From an uncultured Bacilli bacterium (GTDB lineage Bacteria; Bacillota_I; Bacilli_A; RF39; UBA660): 6,281 nt of DNA. The translations under genes and the position numbers were made by a program. Each line of letters opens with the position of its first letter. Position 1 is the stretch's first letter. The stretch is taken from assembly GCA_934162265.1 (NCBI GenBank), contig CAKPHZ010000038.1, forward strand, positions 1 through 6,281. Reading direction: 5' to 3'. Below are positions 1-5,874 of this stretch, piece by piece. The notes beneath the pieces are model-generated. The model saw only the letters and a program-made list of their open reading frames with translations. It did not search any database and had not been told where the DNA came from.

Positions 1-6
1 AAAGAG

Positions 7-45
7 CTCTCTAAACCCTTATAAAATAAGGGATAGGGAGTTTTT
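7..45 (+). terminator. Intrinsic terminator of a rightward gene left of the window
   Basis: An inner perfect 7-bp stem (CCCTTAT at 16-22 with ATAAGGG at 26-32, loop AAA) is extended by an outer 7-bp arm (7-13 with 34-40, one U-G wobble) across a small AA/A internal loop. TTTTT at 41-45 follows. On the plus strand this is a good rho-independent terminator, so a rightward gene probably ends just left of the window and converges on mutL. Read leftward, the stem is followed by GCTCTTT at the window edge, so it could be bidirectional or act as a leader hairpin. Confidence 0.6.
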
Positions 46-71
46 AACCTTCAAAAACTGTCAAACTCAGG

Positions 72-100
72 ATTATAGCAAAAAAAAGAAGTTCTTACAA
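72..100 (-). promoter_or_regulatory. Possible leftward promoter inside the mutL terminator
   Basis: On the minus strand TTGTAA (100-95) and TATAAT (77-72) are separated by exactly 17 bases, and the -10 carries the TG-C extension (TGCTATAAT). The spacer coincides with the U-tract of the mutL terminator. By sequence this is a good promoter, but the next element downstream is the hairpin at 7-40, and any gene it would serve lies outside the window. It could drive a leftward gene or an antisense transcript, or be a chance match in AT-rich DNA. Confidence 0.35.
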
Positions 101-118
101 CTTTTATAAACTTCTTTT
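81..118 (-). terminator. Intrinsic terminator of mutL, overlapping its stop codon
   Basis: Read leftward, AAAAGAAGTT (118-109) pairs perfectly over 10 bp with AACTTCTTTT (93-84). The 15-nt loop holds the mutL stop codon, and the T-run continues to 81. The stem is AU-rich with only three G-C pairs, so efficiency may be modest, but its position at the end of mutL makes the call likely. Confidence 0.6.
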
Positions 119-1897
119 GAACATTTTTTCTAATTCATAAATAGTAAATTCAATAATTGTTGGTCTACCATGAGGGCAGTTAAATGGGTTATTGCAGTTT
201 CTTAGTTGAGAGATAATGCTTTCCATATCTTCTTTTGTTATTCTGGTATTTGCCTTAACACTTGCTTTACAGGCTATCGTAGCAGCTAAGTGATCTCTAA
301 ATTTAGCTAAATCAAAGTGATTTTCTTCTTTGATGATTTGTTCCATGATATTTTTTAATATTCCTTCTGCATTATTTTTGGGAAACCATGTAGGGTGTGA
401 AGTTACTCGAAATGCACTAGTACCAAATTCTTCTATTTTAATATTTAATTCTTCTAAGATATGAATATTTTTTTTGATGAGTAAGAATTCGTTCATTGGT
501 AATTCTATTACAATAGGAATTAGTGTATCGATGGAATTTTTACTTGGATGAGAAAGTAGATAAGAATATTTTTCATAATTAATTCTTTCTTGTGCGGCGT
601 GTTGATCTATTAAATATACTCCTTTTTCATTTTCGCAGATAATATAAGTTCCCAATGCTAAGCCAACGGGATATAATTCAGGAAGTTTATCTTTATCTGA
701 TTGGACTTCTTCTATATAAGTATTATTTTCTACATTAGTTAATTCTTCTAATTCTTCATTTTCTATTTCTTTGAAGTTAATAAGATTAGATAGTCTATTT
801 TTGTAATCATCGTCTATGCTATCTTCTTTTACTAAATTTCTTTCTAAGTTTAGAGATAAATTTTGATATTTTGAAGGTATCTCTTCTTTTTTAGGTTCAA
901 TTTTTGGGATAAGTAATTTTTTTTGAATAGTTGTAGTAATCATATTGTGAATTAATTCTTTTAAATCTTCAAAATTTCCAAACTTAATATCTAATTTAGA
1001 TGGATGAACATTTACATCAATTAAGGATGGATCTGTTTTAATTATTAAGACTGTTATAGGATATCTAGTATCTTCTTTGAAACTACTATAAGAATCATTA
1101 ATGATTTTGTTTAAGGCTGCATTTTTGATTACTCGACCATTTACAATAGTTGTCATATAATTTCTACTAGCACGATTAATTTCTGGCATAGAGATATATC
1201 CTTCTATACTATAATCTTCGTTTGCTGCTTTAACAGGAAGCATTTTTTTGGTAATGTCAATGCCGTAAATTGCTTTAATTACTTTTAATAAATTTCCTGA
1301 ACCATCTGTATTTAATAGTTCTTTTTCGTCATTGATTAATAAAAATTTTACTTTATTGTAAGATAAGGCCATTTTATTTACATAATCTGTAATTGCGGCT
1401 AATTCTGAATAAATACTCGATAAATGTTTTAATCTTGCTGGTGTGTTATAAAATAAGTTGCTTACCGTAATACTAGTTCCTGTTCTTTCTTCTGCTTTGG
1501 TGTTTTCTAAAAGATGTCCTCCTTTAATGTGAATTAATGTTCCTTTTGCATTTTGACAAGTTTTCAATATTACTTCGCTGACGGAAGCAATTGAGGGTAA
1601 GGCCTCACCTCTAAATCCTAATGACGAGATATGAAATAAGTCATCTGCATCGTATAGTTTGCTTGTAGCATGGCGCTGAAAGGCTAATTCTGCATCTTCT
1701 TTATCCATTCCTATTCCGTTGTCAATTACTTTAATTTCACGAATTCCAGCTTCTTTTAGTTCTATTTTGATTTCTGTTGCTTTAGCATCAATAGCGTTTT
1801 CTACTAATTCCTTTACGATAGAAACACATTTTTCTACTACTTCTCCTGCTGCTATTTTATTAGCTAGTAATTCAGACATTACTTTTATTTTGCTCAA
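104..1897 (-). CDS. mutL: DNA mismatch repair protein MutL
   Basis: MutL couples mismatch recognition by MutS to strand removal. The 597-aa protein has an N-terminal GHKL ATPase: KELVENAIDA at 29-38 (catalytic Glu30, Mg-binding Asn34), DNGIGM at 59-64, GFRGEAL at 94-100, the GTSITVSNLFYNTPAR block at 140-155 and NVHPSK at 296-301. A short charged linker (about 332-405) leads to the dimerisation/endonuclease domain. That domain has DQHAAQERINYE at 431-442, matching the DQHA(X)2E(X)4E nicking motif, plus ACKAS at 542-546 and CPHGRPT at 574-580, which carry the metal-site Cys543, Cys574 and His576. It is therefore the nicking type found in bacteria without MutH. The start is TTG: the first six residues fit the usual MutL N-terminus, and the promoter sits about 26 nt upstream. 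The alternative ATG (1879-1877) would remove them. The RBS is only weakly GA-rich. Oddities: the usual ERPAS is EKCVS at 22-26, and the clamp-binding Gln appears replaced (see findings). mutS is not adjacent. Confidence 0.98.
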   Translation of the reverse strand: MSKIKVMSELLANKIAAGEVVEKCVSIVKELVENAIDAKATEIKIELKEAGIREIKVIDNGIGMDKEDAELAFQRHATSKLYDADDLFHISSLGFRGEALPSIASVSEVILKTCQNAKGTLIHIKGGHLLENTKAEERTGTSITVSNLFYNTPARLKHLSSIYSELAAITDYVNKMALSYNKVKFLLINDEKELLNTDGSGNLLKVIKAIYGIDITKKMLPVKAANEDYSIEGYISMPEINRASRNYMTTIVNGRVIKNAALNKIINDSYSSFKEDTRYPITVLIIKTDPSLIDVNVHPSKLDIKFGNFEDLKELIHNMITTTIQKKLLIPKIEPKKEEIPSKYQNLSLNLERNLVKEDSIDDDYKNRLSNLINFKEIENEELEELTNVENNTYIEEVQSDKDKLPELYPVGLALGTYIICENEKGVYLIDQHAAQERINYEKYSYLLSHPSKNSIDTLIPIVIELPMNEFLLIKKNIHILEELNIKIEEFGTSAFRVTSHPTWFPKNNAEGILKNIMEQIIKEENHFDLAKFRDHLAATIACKASVKANTRITKEDMESIISQLRNCNNPFNCPHGRPTIIEFTIYELEKMFKRSL

Positions 1898-1929
1898 AAT
1901 ACTTCACTCTTCTTTCTGTTTCTATGTTA

Positions 1930-1958
1930 ATTATACCAAATTAAAGATTGCTTCTCAA
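1930..1958 (-). promoter_or_regulatory. mutL promoter
   Basis: On the minus strand TTGAGA (1958-1953), a 17-base spacer and TATAAT (1935-1930) form a near-consensus sigma-A promoter with a TGG extended -10. Transcription would start near 1923, leaving about 26 nt before the TTG start of mutL. Lying just after the SPFH-gene terminator, it makes mutL its own transcription unit. Confidence 0.75.
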
Positions 1959-1959
1959 G

Positions 1960-2001
1960 AAAAAAGACAAGTAATTTTTTTGTGTGATTACTTATCTTTT
2001 T
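1960..2001 (-). terminator. Terminator of the nfeD-SPFH operon
   Basis: A 15-bp stem pairs 2001-1987 with 1975-1961, with one U-G wobble. The 11-nt loop starts right at the end of the SPFH stop codon region, and on the minus strand the right arm runs into six T residues. The stem begins inside the last codons of the SPFH gene. It is AU-rich and nearly symmetric, so it could also act on rightward transcripts. Confidence 0.65.
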
Positions 2002-2890
2002 CAATTTTTTCGGTTTTTAAACTTTCACTTAGGGTTACTCCTAATGAAGCAATATTTTGTAAATCTGATGGAATAATAATTTTTGTTGCTTTTCCATCCG
2101 CTACTTTTCCTAATGCATCTAAACTTTTTAGTGCAATTACTGATTTATCTGCTTTTGCTTCTTTTAGTAATTTTATTCCTTCTGCTTCTGCTTGTTTTAA
2201 TTTTAATAGAGCTTCTGCTTCTCCTTCAGCCATTTTAATCTTTGATTGTTTATTTGCCTCTGCTCTTAATATTGCACTTTCTTTTTCTCCTTCTGCAATT
2301 AAGACACTAGATTTCTTTTCTCCCTCTGCTTGAAGAATTTTTTCTCTTCTTTCTCTTTCTGCACGCATTTGCTTTTCCATAGCTTCTTGGATATCTCTTG
2401 GTGGTATGATATTTTTAACTTCTACACGATTGACTTTAATTCCCCATGGATCAGTTGCTTCATCTAGGATTGCTCTCATCTTTGTATTAATAATGTCTCT
2501 TGATGTTAGGGTTTGATCTAATTCTAGTTCTCCAATTAGATTTCTAAGTGTTGTTGCTGTTAGATTTTCAATTGCACTAATTGGATTTTCCACTCCATAG
2601 GTATATAATTTTGCATCAGTAATTTGAAAATAAACTACAGTATCAATTTGCATAGTTACATTATCTTTGGTAATTACTGGTTGTGGTGCAAAATCTTTTA
2701 CGATTTCTTTTAATGTTACTGCTCCTGCTACTCTGTCAATAAAAGGAATTAGAAAATGTAATCCATTTCCCCATGTTTGGTAATATGAACCAATTCTTTC
2801 TACAACGTAACTTTTTGCTTGTGGAACTATTTTTATACAAGGTATGATAAAAATAGCAACAAGTACTAATATAATAATCAATATCGGCAT
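1988..2890 (-). CDS. SPFH/stomatin-family membrane protein (paraslipin, QmcA-like)
   Basis: This 300-aa protein has the full layout of a bacterial paraslipin. An N-terminal hydrophobic anchor (about 2-18) is followed by the SPFH/Band-7 domain (about 20-180), with VERIGSYYQTWGNGLHFLIPF at 30-50, ELELDQTLTSRD at 121-132 and TDPWGIKVNRVEVKNI at 146-161. Next comes a long coiled coil (about 165-250) of repeated AEGEK/AEA units, and then a conserved C-terminal segment (to about 290). Family members form large membrane-bound oligomers linked to membrane microdomains and protein quality control. The length matches E. coli QmcA. The ATG follows GGAGGAG at good spacing. That RBS lies within the last codons of the upstream nfeD-like gene, three bases away, so the two are probably translationally coupled. 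The SPFH plus NfeD pairing is well known in bacteria and archaea. Its exact role in this organism is not shown by the sequence. Confidence 0.95.
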   Translation of the reverse strand: MPILIIILVLVAIFIIPCIKIVPQAKSYVVERIGSYYQTWGNGLHFLIPFIDRVAGAVTLKEIVKDFAPQPVITKDNVTMQIDTVVYFQITDAKLYTYGVENPISAIENLTATTLRNLIGELELDQTLTSRDIINTKMRAILDEATDPWGIKVNRVEVKNIIPPRDIQEAMEKQMRAERERREKILQAEGEKKSSVLIAEGEKESAILRAEANKQSKIKMAEGEAEALLKLKQAEAEGIKLLKEAKADKSVIALKSLDALGKVADGKATKIIIPSDLQNIASLGVTLSESLKTEKIEKDK

Positions 2891-2893
2891 TTT

Positions 2894-3313
2894 TTACTCC
2901 TCCCACTCTTCTACTTCTAATTTAACACCTTTCATTTTAAGTACTTTTACCGTACTTCCTTTTGGTAAGTTTTTGCTAGAGATAGCAGACCATTTTTTCC
3001 CGTCTACTTTTACTTCTCCTACTTCCATTTTTTTGATTTCCTCAGTTACTATTCCTTTCATCCCAATTACTCTATCTAAATTGGTTTTTTCTTTTCTTTT
3101 TAATAATTTCTTTTCTATATTTTCTTTTGTTAATAACATTAAGATGACTCCTCCTATGACAAAGATACCAAATTGAAGGACAAAATTATCTGTAAAGAAT
3201 GAAAGAATTAGGGAACATAATCCACTGATAACAAACCAAATACTTACCAAATTGATTGTTATCGCTTCTAGTATTCCTAAAAAAATAATGAGTACTAACC
3301 AAAAATAAAACAT
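2894..3313 (-). CDS. NfeD-like membrane protein, partner of the SPFH protein
   Basis: This 139-aa protein has three hydrophobic segments (about 2-20, 22-40 and 44-61), a short basic linker (62-80) and a C-terminal small beta-barrel of OB-fold type. The barrel has IGMKGIVTEEI at 83-93, GEVKVDGKKWSAIS at 99-112 and GSTVKVLKMKGVKLEVE at 119-135. This is the short NfeD1b form (like E. coli YbbK), without the N-terminal ClpP-like serine protease domain of long NfeD proteins. It is known to pair genetically with SPFH proteins and is thought to modulate their assembly. The ATG is preceded by AGGAGG (3324-3319) five bases upstream. Its final codons, encoding EEWEE, carry the SPFH-gene ribosome binding site. 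The family call is strong; the specific function is inferred. Confidence 0.9.
   Translation of the reverse strand: MFYFWLVLIIFLGILEAITINLVSIWFVISGLCSLILSFFTDNFVLQFGIFVIGGVILMLLTKENIEKKLLKRKEKTNLDRVIGMKGIVTEEIKKMEVGEVKVDGKKWSAISSKNLPKGSTVKVLKMKGVKLEVEEWEE
2897..2904 (-). promoter_or_regulatory. SPFH-gene ribosome binding site inside the nfeD-like gene
   Basis: On the minus strand GGGAGGAG occupies 2904-2897, and the nfeD-like stop codon TAA (2896-2894) lies between it and the SPFH ATG (2890-2888). A ribosome finishing the first gene sits on the start site of the second, which suggests coupled synthesis of the two partners. Confidence 0.75.
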
Positions 3314-3333
3314 ACTTCCCTCCTATCAGTCTT

Positions 3334-3342
3334 ATTGTATCA
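3334..3342 (-). promoter_or_regulatory. Possible extended -10 promoter for the nfeD-SPFH pair
   Basis: TGATACAAT on the minus strand is a TGn-extended -10 box 45 bases or fewer from the preceding gene. No good -35 exists at 16-18 bases. The predicted start near 3327 leaves only a short leader before AGGAGG. An 8-bp imperfect inverted repeat (3328-3335 with 3342-3349) overlaps the box. No terminator separates the 127-aa gene from this point, so read-through from the yutD-pyrH cluster is also likely. Confidence 0.4.
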
Positions 3343-3358
3343 TAAAACTCTAATTTCG

Positions 3359-3742
3359 TTATTTATTTTTTACTAACTTTTTCATTACATTTTTATCAAT
3401 TTCATTTAACTCTTTTAAAATTGCTTGATGAGGAAGGAGATGTTCAAAATAAATATCTTTATTTCCATAATAATCTTCTAAATCGCTAACATTATTTACT
3501 ATTTCCCAATTTGCTTTTTCTGCTACTCCATTAGCATCATAAACTTGTTCTTGATAGAGAAAAGCAATATGATTTTTTTGTTCATTGATCACGTATTGCC
3601 CCTCTGGATAATAATGCTTTAATACTTTAGCTAACTCTAAACATCCTCCATTTAAAAAATAATATTTTATTGGTACTGGTGATACATACTGATAAAATTC
3701 ATCACTAACTAGATCTAAAATAAATTTAATAAAATACTCCAT
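3359..3742 (-). CDS. Unknown 127-aa protein with a possible Cys-His-Asp triad
   Basis: I do not recognise a named family. The protein is 127 aa, has no signal peptide or membrane segment and looks cytosolic. The central part reads GGC at 32-34, then KNHIAFLYQEQVYDANG at 56-72. The order Cys34, His58, Asp69, with Cys34 opening a helix (LELAKVLKHYY) and His and Asp on strands, resembles the core of papain-like or transglutaminase-like folds. Those folds include peptidases, amidases and acyltransferases, and this is only a pattern-based inference. The N-terminus is hydrophobic/aromatic, and the C-terminus is a Lys-rich helix. The ATG follows AAGGAAG at good spacing. It begins 16 bases after the pyrH stop, with no terminator between, so it is likely co-transcribed with yutD and pyrH. 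The gene looks intact, with codon use like its neighbours. Confidence 0.85.
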   Translation of the reverse strand: MEYFIKFILDLVSDEFYQYVSPVPIKYYFLNGGCLELAKVLKHYYPEGQYVINEQKNHIAFLYQEQVYDANGVAEKANWEIVNNVSDLEDYYGNKDIYFEHLLPHQAILKELNEIDKNVMKKLVKNK

Positions 3743-3758
3743 AATGCTTCCTTTCTTT

Positions 3759-4460
3759 TTATTTTATGATTGAACCAATTTTTTCTCCCATTAATGCTTT
3801 TTTTAGATTTTCCACTTTATTGATATTCAAAACTTGAATAGGTAGATTATTTTCTAAACAAAGTGAAACTGCTGTTAAATCCATTACTTTTAATTTTTTC
3901 TGTATTACTTCTAGATGACTAATTTCTTGGATGATTTCATAGTCATCATATTTTCTTGGATCTTTATCATAAATATAATCTACATTTGTTGCTTTTAGTA
4001 ATATATCAGCCTTTATTTCAACTGCCCGAAGAGCTGCTGCCGTATCTGTAGAAAAAAATGGAGAACCAGTTCCTGCGCCAAAAATTAGTACACGTTTTTT
4101 TTCTAAATGTTTTAAAGCACGTGCTCGAATAAATAATTCTGCGATTTGCCTCATTTCAATACTTGTTTGTACTCTAGATTCTACTCCTACTTGAAGAAGG
4201 GCATCATTTAAAGCAAGTGCATTCATGGTAGTTGCTAACATCCCAATATAATCTGCTGTTACAGAATCCATTTGTGTGTTACTTCTTCCTCTCCAAAAGT
4301 TTCCTCCCCCTACTACGATGGCTAGTTCAAGGCTAGTATTACTCATTACTTCTTTAATTGTTTCTGCTATTTCTAATAATTTATGATAATCAATTCCTGT
4401 TCCATTTTCTTTGGCAAGAGATTCACCACTTAATTTTAGTAATATTCTTTTATTTTTCAT
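3759..4460 (-). CDS. pyrH: Uridylate (UMP) kinase
   Basis: PyrH phosphorylates UMP to UDP with ATP, the committed step feeding UTP and CTP pools. It is a hexameric cytosolic enzyme of the amino-acid-kinase fold and is usually essential. The 233-aa length is typical. Visible motifs are LLKLSGESL at 7-15 (Lys9 in the phosphate site), GGGNFWRG at 51-58, DYIGMLAT at 70-77 (UMP site), GTGSPFFSTDTAAALRA at 130-146 (acceptor/phosphate loop), ATNVDYIYDKDPR at 157-169 (nucleotide site) and MDLTA at 193-197. The ATG overlaps the yutD stop in an ATGA junction. Its RBS, GGAGG (4471-4467), lies within the last yutD codons, so the genes are translationally coupled. pyrH usually sits between tsf and frr, and neither is adjacent here. 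Confidence 0.98.
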   Translation of the reverse strand: MKNKRILLKLSGESLAKENGTGIDYHKLLEIAETIKEVMSNTSLELAIVVGGGNFWRGRSNTQMDSVTADYIGMLATTMNALALNDALLQVGVESRVQTSIEMRQIAELFIRARALKHLEKKRVLIFGAGTGSPFFSTDTAAALRAVEIKADILLKATNVDYIYDKDPRKYDDYEIIQEISHLEVIQKKLKVMDLTAVSLCLENNLPIQVLNINKVENLKKALMGEKIGSIIK

Positions 4461-4744
4461 TTTTTTCCTCCACTTTTTTTTAAAATAAAATACTTACAAT
4501 CTACGGCACAATTTTCTTTTAAATAAATTTCTAAATTACTATAATTATTAATTGAATTTACTTTCTTATTTTTTTTGTCATAAAACCCTTTTAAACGAAG
4601 CTTGTTATAAGCAATATCCCCTACAATATAATCATAAGATTCAAAGTAAGAAGTATACCTTTCTTTAAAGATTTCTTCTTGAAAAGCTTCTTTATAATTT
4701 TTAATTAGTTCATAGCTATTTTTATCTATTGTGATTGTTCCCAT
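4457..4744 (-). CDS. yutD: YutD-family protein
   Basis: The 95-aa protein matches the YutD-like family (DUF1027) of Bacilli: SYELIKNYKEAFQEEIFKERY at 10-30, YDYIVGD at 37-43, LRLKGFYD at 49-56, and a C-terminal NCAVDCKYFILKK at 78-90 with the paired cysteines Cys79 and Cys83. It is small, soluble and probably cytosolic, and I know of no established biochemical function. I start at ATG 4744-4742 rather than the in-frame TTG one codon upstream. AGGAGG (4756-4751) is six bases from the ATG but only three from the TTG. The stop TGA overlaps the pyrH ATG (ATGA), and the last codons, for KKSGGKK, contain the pyrH RBS. It is thus the first gene of a tight yutD-pyrH cluster. Confidence 0.9.
   Translation of the reverse strand: MGTITIDKNSYELIKNYKEAFQEEIFKERYTSYFESYDYIVGDIAYNKLRLKGFYDKKNKKVNSINNYSNLEIYLKENCAVDCKYFILKKSGGKK
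4467..4471 (-). promoter_or_regulatory. pyrH ribosome binding site inside yutD
   Basis: GGAGG on the minus strand lies six bases upstream of the pyrH ATG and within the yutD reading frame, where it encodes the terminal Gly-Gly. With the ATGA stop/start overlap this indicates translational coupling. Confidence 0.75.
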
Positions 4745-4750
4745 CAAAAA

Positions 4751-4756
4751 CCTCCT
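4751..4756 (-). promoter_or_regulatory. yutD ribosome binding site
   Basis: A perfect AGGAGG on the minus strand, six bases before the ATG at 4744. It decides the start in favour of this ATG over the adjacent TTG (4747-4745), which would be only three bases away. Confidence 0.8.
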
Positions 4757-4803
4757 TTTATATCATATTTTTATTCAAATATTAAAATATATTTTTTCAA
4801 AGT

Positions 4804-4812
4804 ATTATATCA
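4804..4812 (-). promoter_or_regulatory. Promoter of the yutD-pyrH cluster
   Basis: TGATATAAT on the minus strand is a perfect extended -10. The hexamer 17 bases upstream (TATTTT) is a poor -35, so the TGn element probably compensates. A start near 4797 gives a leader of about 53 nt that is almost purely A/T. It lies just after the weak terminator of the 309-aa gene. Confidence 0.6.
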
Positions 4813-4820
4813 TAATAAAG

Positions 4821-4849
4821 AAAAGAAAAATACCCCAAAAAGATATTTT
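4821..4849 (-). terminator. Weak terminator after the 309-aa gene
   Basis: Read leftward, AAAATATC (4849-4842) pairs with GGTATTTT (4834-4827) over 8 bp with one U-G wobble and a 7-nt loop. A T-rich tail TCTTTT to 4821 follows. It begins seven bases after the stop codon. The stem has few G-C pairs, so some read-through into yutD is possible. Confidence 0.4.
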
Positions 4850-4855
4850 CTTAAC

Positions 4856-5785
4856 TTAAGATACACCAATACCATAAGTGATTACAAAGTAAGTAATCAC
4901 TCCCCCTACAATAAAAATCATTAAGAATAGTAAAATAATTTTTAAAATTCCCCCTTTTTGATTTAAATCTGAAAAATCGTCATCCACTTGCATAAAATCC
5001 TTCTTTGAAAATTCATATGAACTAGTAAAAAAATCATCGTTTGTTGGAGCAATAGATGGCTTTATGATATCAATATCGCTATTATCTTCTTCAGTTGTAA
5101 CCAAGTCTTTTCCTTTTTGATTTTGGTTTACTTCTTCTTCATGGATAGGTTTAGTGACAATGGTATTCCCTGTAGGTTTTAAATCAGAGAATAAATCTAG
5201 TGATAAATTATCTTCTGATTCTTTTTTACTTTCTTCTTGTGTTAAATTTTGATATTTTAATTCTCTTGTCATTGATAAGTCATTTTCTAGGGAATTTACT
5301 GATGATTGAGATGGCTGCTCTTCTTCATGGTTTAAATCGACAATATTTTCTTTATTTTGGTAGCTTTTACTAGCTTTTTTTAATTCTTCCAAAGATAATT
5401 CTGTGCTTTGAAGAGTATTTAAAATTTGCTTGTTAACTCTAGGCTTTGATTGAGTAGTTTCTTTTAATTTATCATTTTCATATTTAGCTTTTTCTAAAAT
5501 TTTATTAATATCATATACTTTTTGTTCATCAATATTTCTTTTTCTTTGCTCAATAATGTTTAAATTTTCTTTGATAGAACTATCCTTTTGTTTTTTTTCT
5601 GCTAATACTAATTCTTTTAATTTAGCCATATCGATTTCATCAGTATTATCCTCTAACGGCAAATTATCTAAATCATTATATCTTCCATAAACTTCTTTAT
5701 ATAATTTTTTGTTTCTACTACTTCTTGTGGAAGAAATATTATCATCGTTGTTTTCTGTGTAGTATCTATTACTTCTACTGTCCAT
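4856..5785 (-). CDS. Unknown tail-anchored acidic protein with one C-terminal membrane segment
   Basis: This 309-aa protein belongs to no family I recognise. Residues 1-278 are highly polar, rich in Asn, Asp, Glu, Lys and Ser, with no Cys or Trp anywhere, and look largely disordered with stretches of charged helix (about 52-110 and 131-147). The N-terminal block at 25-60 (NKKLYKEVYGRYNDLDNLPL and then EIDMAKLKELV) is the most structured part and may be a conserved interaction segment. A single hydrophobic helix at about 279-303 is followed by only a few residues. There is no signal peptide, so the protein is probably tail-anchored with its long N-terminal part in the cytoplasm. The ATG follows AGAGGTG at suitable spacing. 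It is transcribed divergently from the ferredoxin gene and separated from yutD by a weak terminator and a new promoter. A scaffold or adaptor at the membrane is a guess only. Confidence 0.88.
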   Translation of the reverse strand: MDSRSNRYYTENNDDNISSTRSSRNKKLYKEVYGRYNDLDNLPLEDNTDEIDMAKLKELVLAEKKQKDSSIKENLNIIEQRKRNIDEQKVYDINKILEKAKYENDKLKETTQSKPRVNKQILNTLQSTELSLEELKKASKSYQNKENIVDLNHEEEQPSQSSVNSLENDLSMTRELKYQNLTQEESKKESEDNLSLDLFSDLKPTGNTIVTKPIHEEEVNQNQKGKDLVTTEEDNSDIDIIKPSIAPTNDDFFTSSYEFSKKDFMQVDDDFSDLNQKGGILKIILLFLMIFIVGGVITYFVITYGIGVS

Positions 5786-5808
5786 ATTGCCACCTCTTAT
5801 TCTTAATT

Positions 5809-5837
5809 ATCATATCATACTTTTACTAAAATTAAAA
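5809..5837 (-). promoter_or_regulatory. Promoter of the 309-aa gene
   Basis: TGATATGAT on the minus strand (-10 hexamer 5814-5809) is an extended -10, with a weak TTTTAA (5837-5832) 17 bases upstream. A second TATGAT overlaps at 5819-5814. The predicted start near 5802 leaves about 17 nt to the ATG. It is arranged back to back with the ferredoxin promoter. Confidence 0.5.
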
Positions 5838-5845
5838 TATTTTTA

Positions 5846-5874
5846 TTGCTTTTTCTAAAATTAATTGCTATGAT
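5846..5874 (+). promoter_or_regulatory. Promoter of the ferredoxin gene
   Basis: TTGCTT (5846-5851), a 17-base spacer and TATGAT (5869-5874) with a TGC extension form a good sigma-A promoter. A start near 5881 puts the leader directly on the AGGGAGG ribosome binding site (5884-5890), about eight bases before the ATG. Confidence 0.65.

Noticed and set aside
59..64. Minus-strand TTGACA, a perfect -35 hexamer
   Set aside because: No -10-like sequence occurs 16-18 bases downstream; that position reads through the C-rich hairpin.
1877..1879. ATG as the start of mutL
   Set aside because: It would remove the first six residues (MSKIKV), which match the conserved MutL N-terminal strand. No better RBS precedes it, though it cannot be fully excluded.
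1719..2333. Plus-strand open frame of 204 codons, Ser/Phe/Ala-rich
   Set aside because: It lies antisense to the 5' end of mutL and the 3' part of the SPFH gene, crosses their terminator and promoter, has no RBS and no recognisable domain; its composition is that of a reverse-complement shadow.
2160..2345. Repeated CCTTCTGC-like words in the plus strand
   Set aside because: They encode the AEGE/AEA heptad-like repeats of the SPFH coiled coil and are not a DNA repeat element.
2844..3176. Plus-strand open frame of 110 codons
   Set aside because: Antisense to the nfeD-SPFH junction, with no RBS and a low-complexity Ser/Phe/Ile/Thr composition; a shadow of the real genes.
4745..4747. TTG as the start of yutD
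   Set aside because: AGGAGG is only three bases away, while the next codon is ATG at the ideal six-base spacing.
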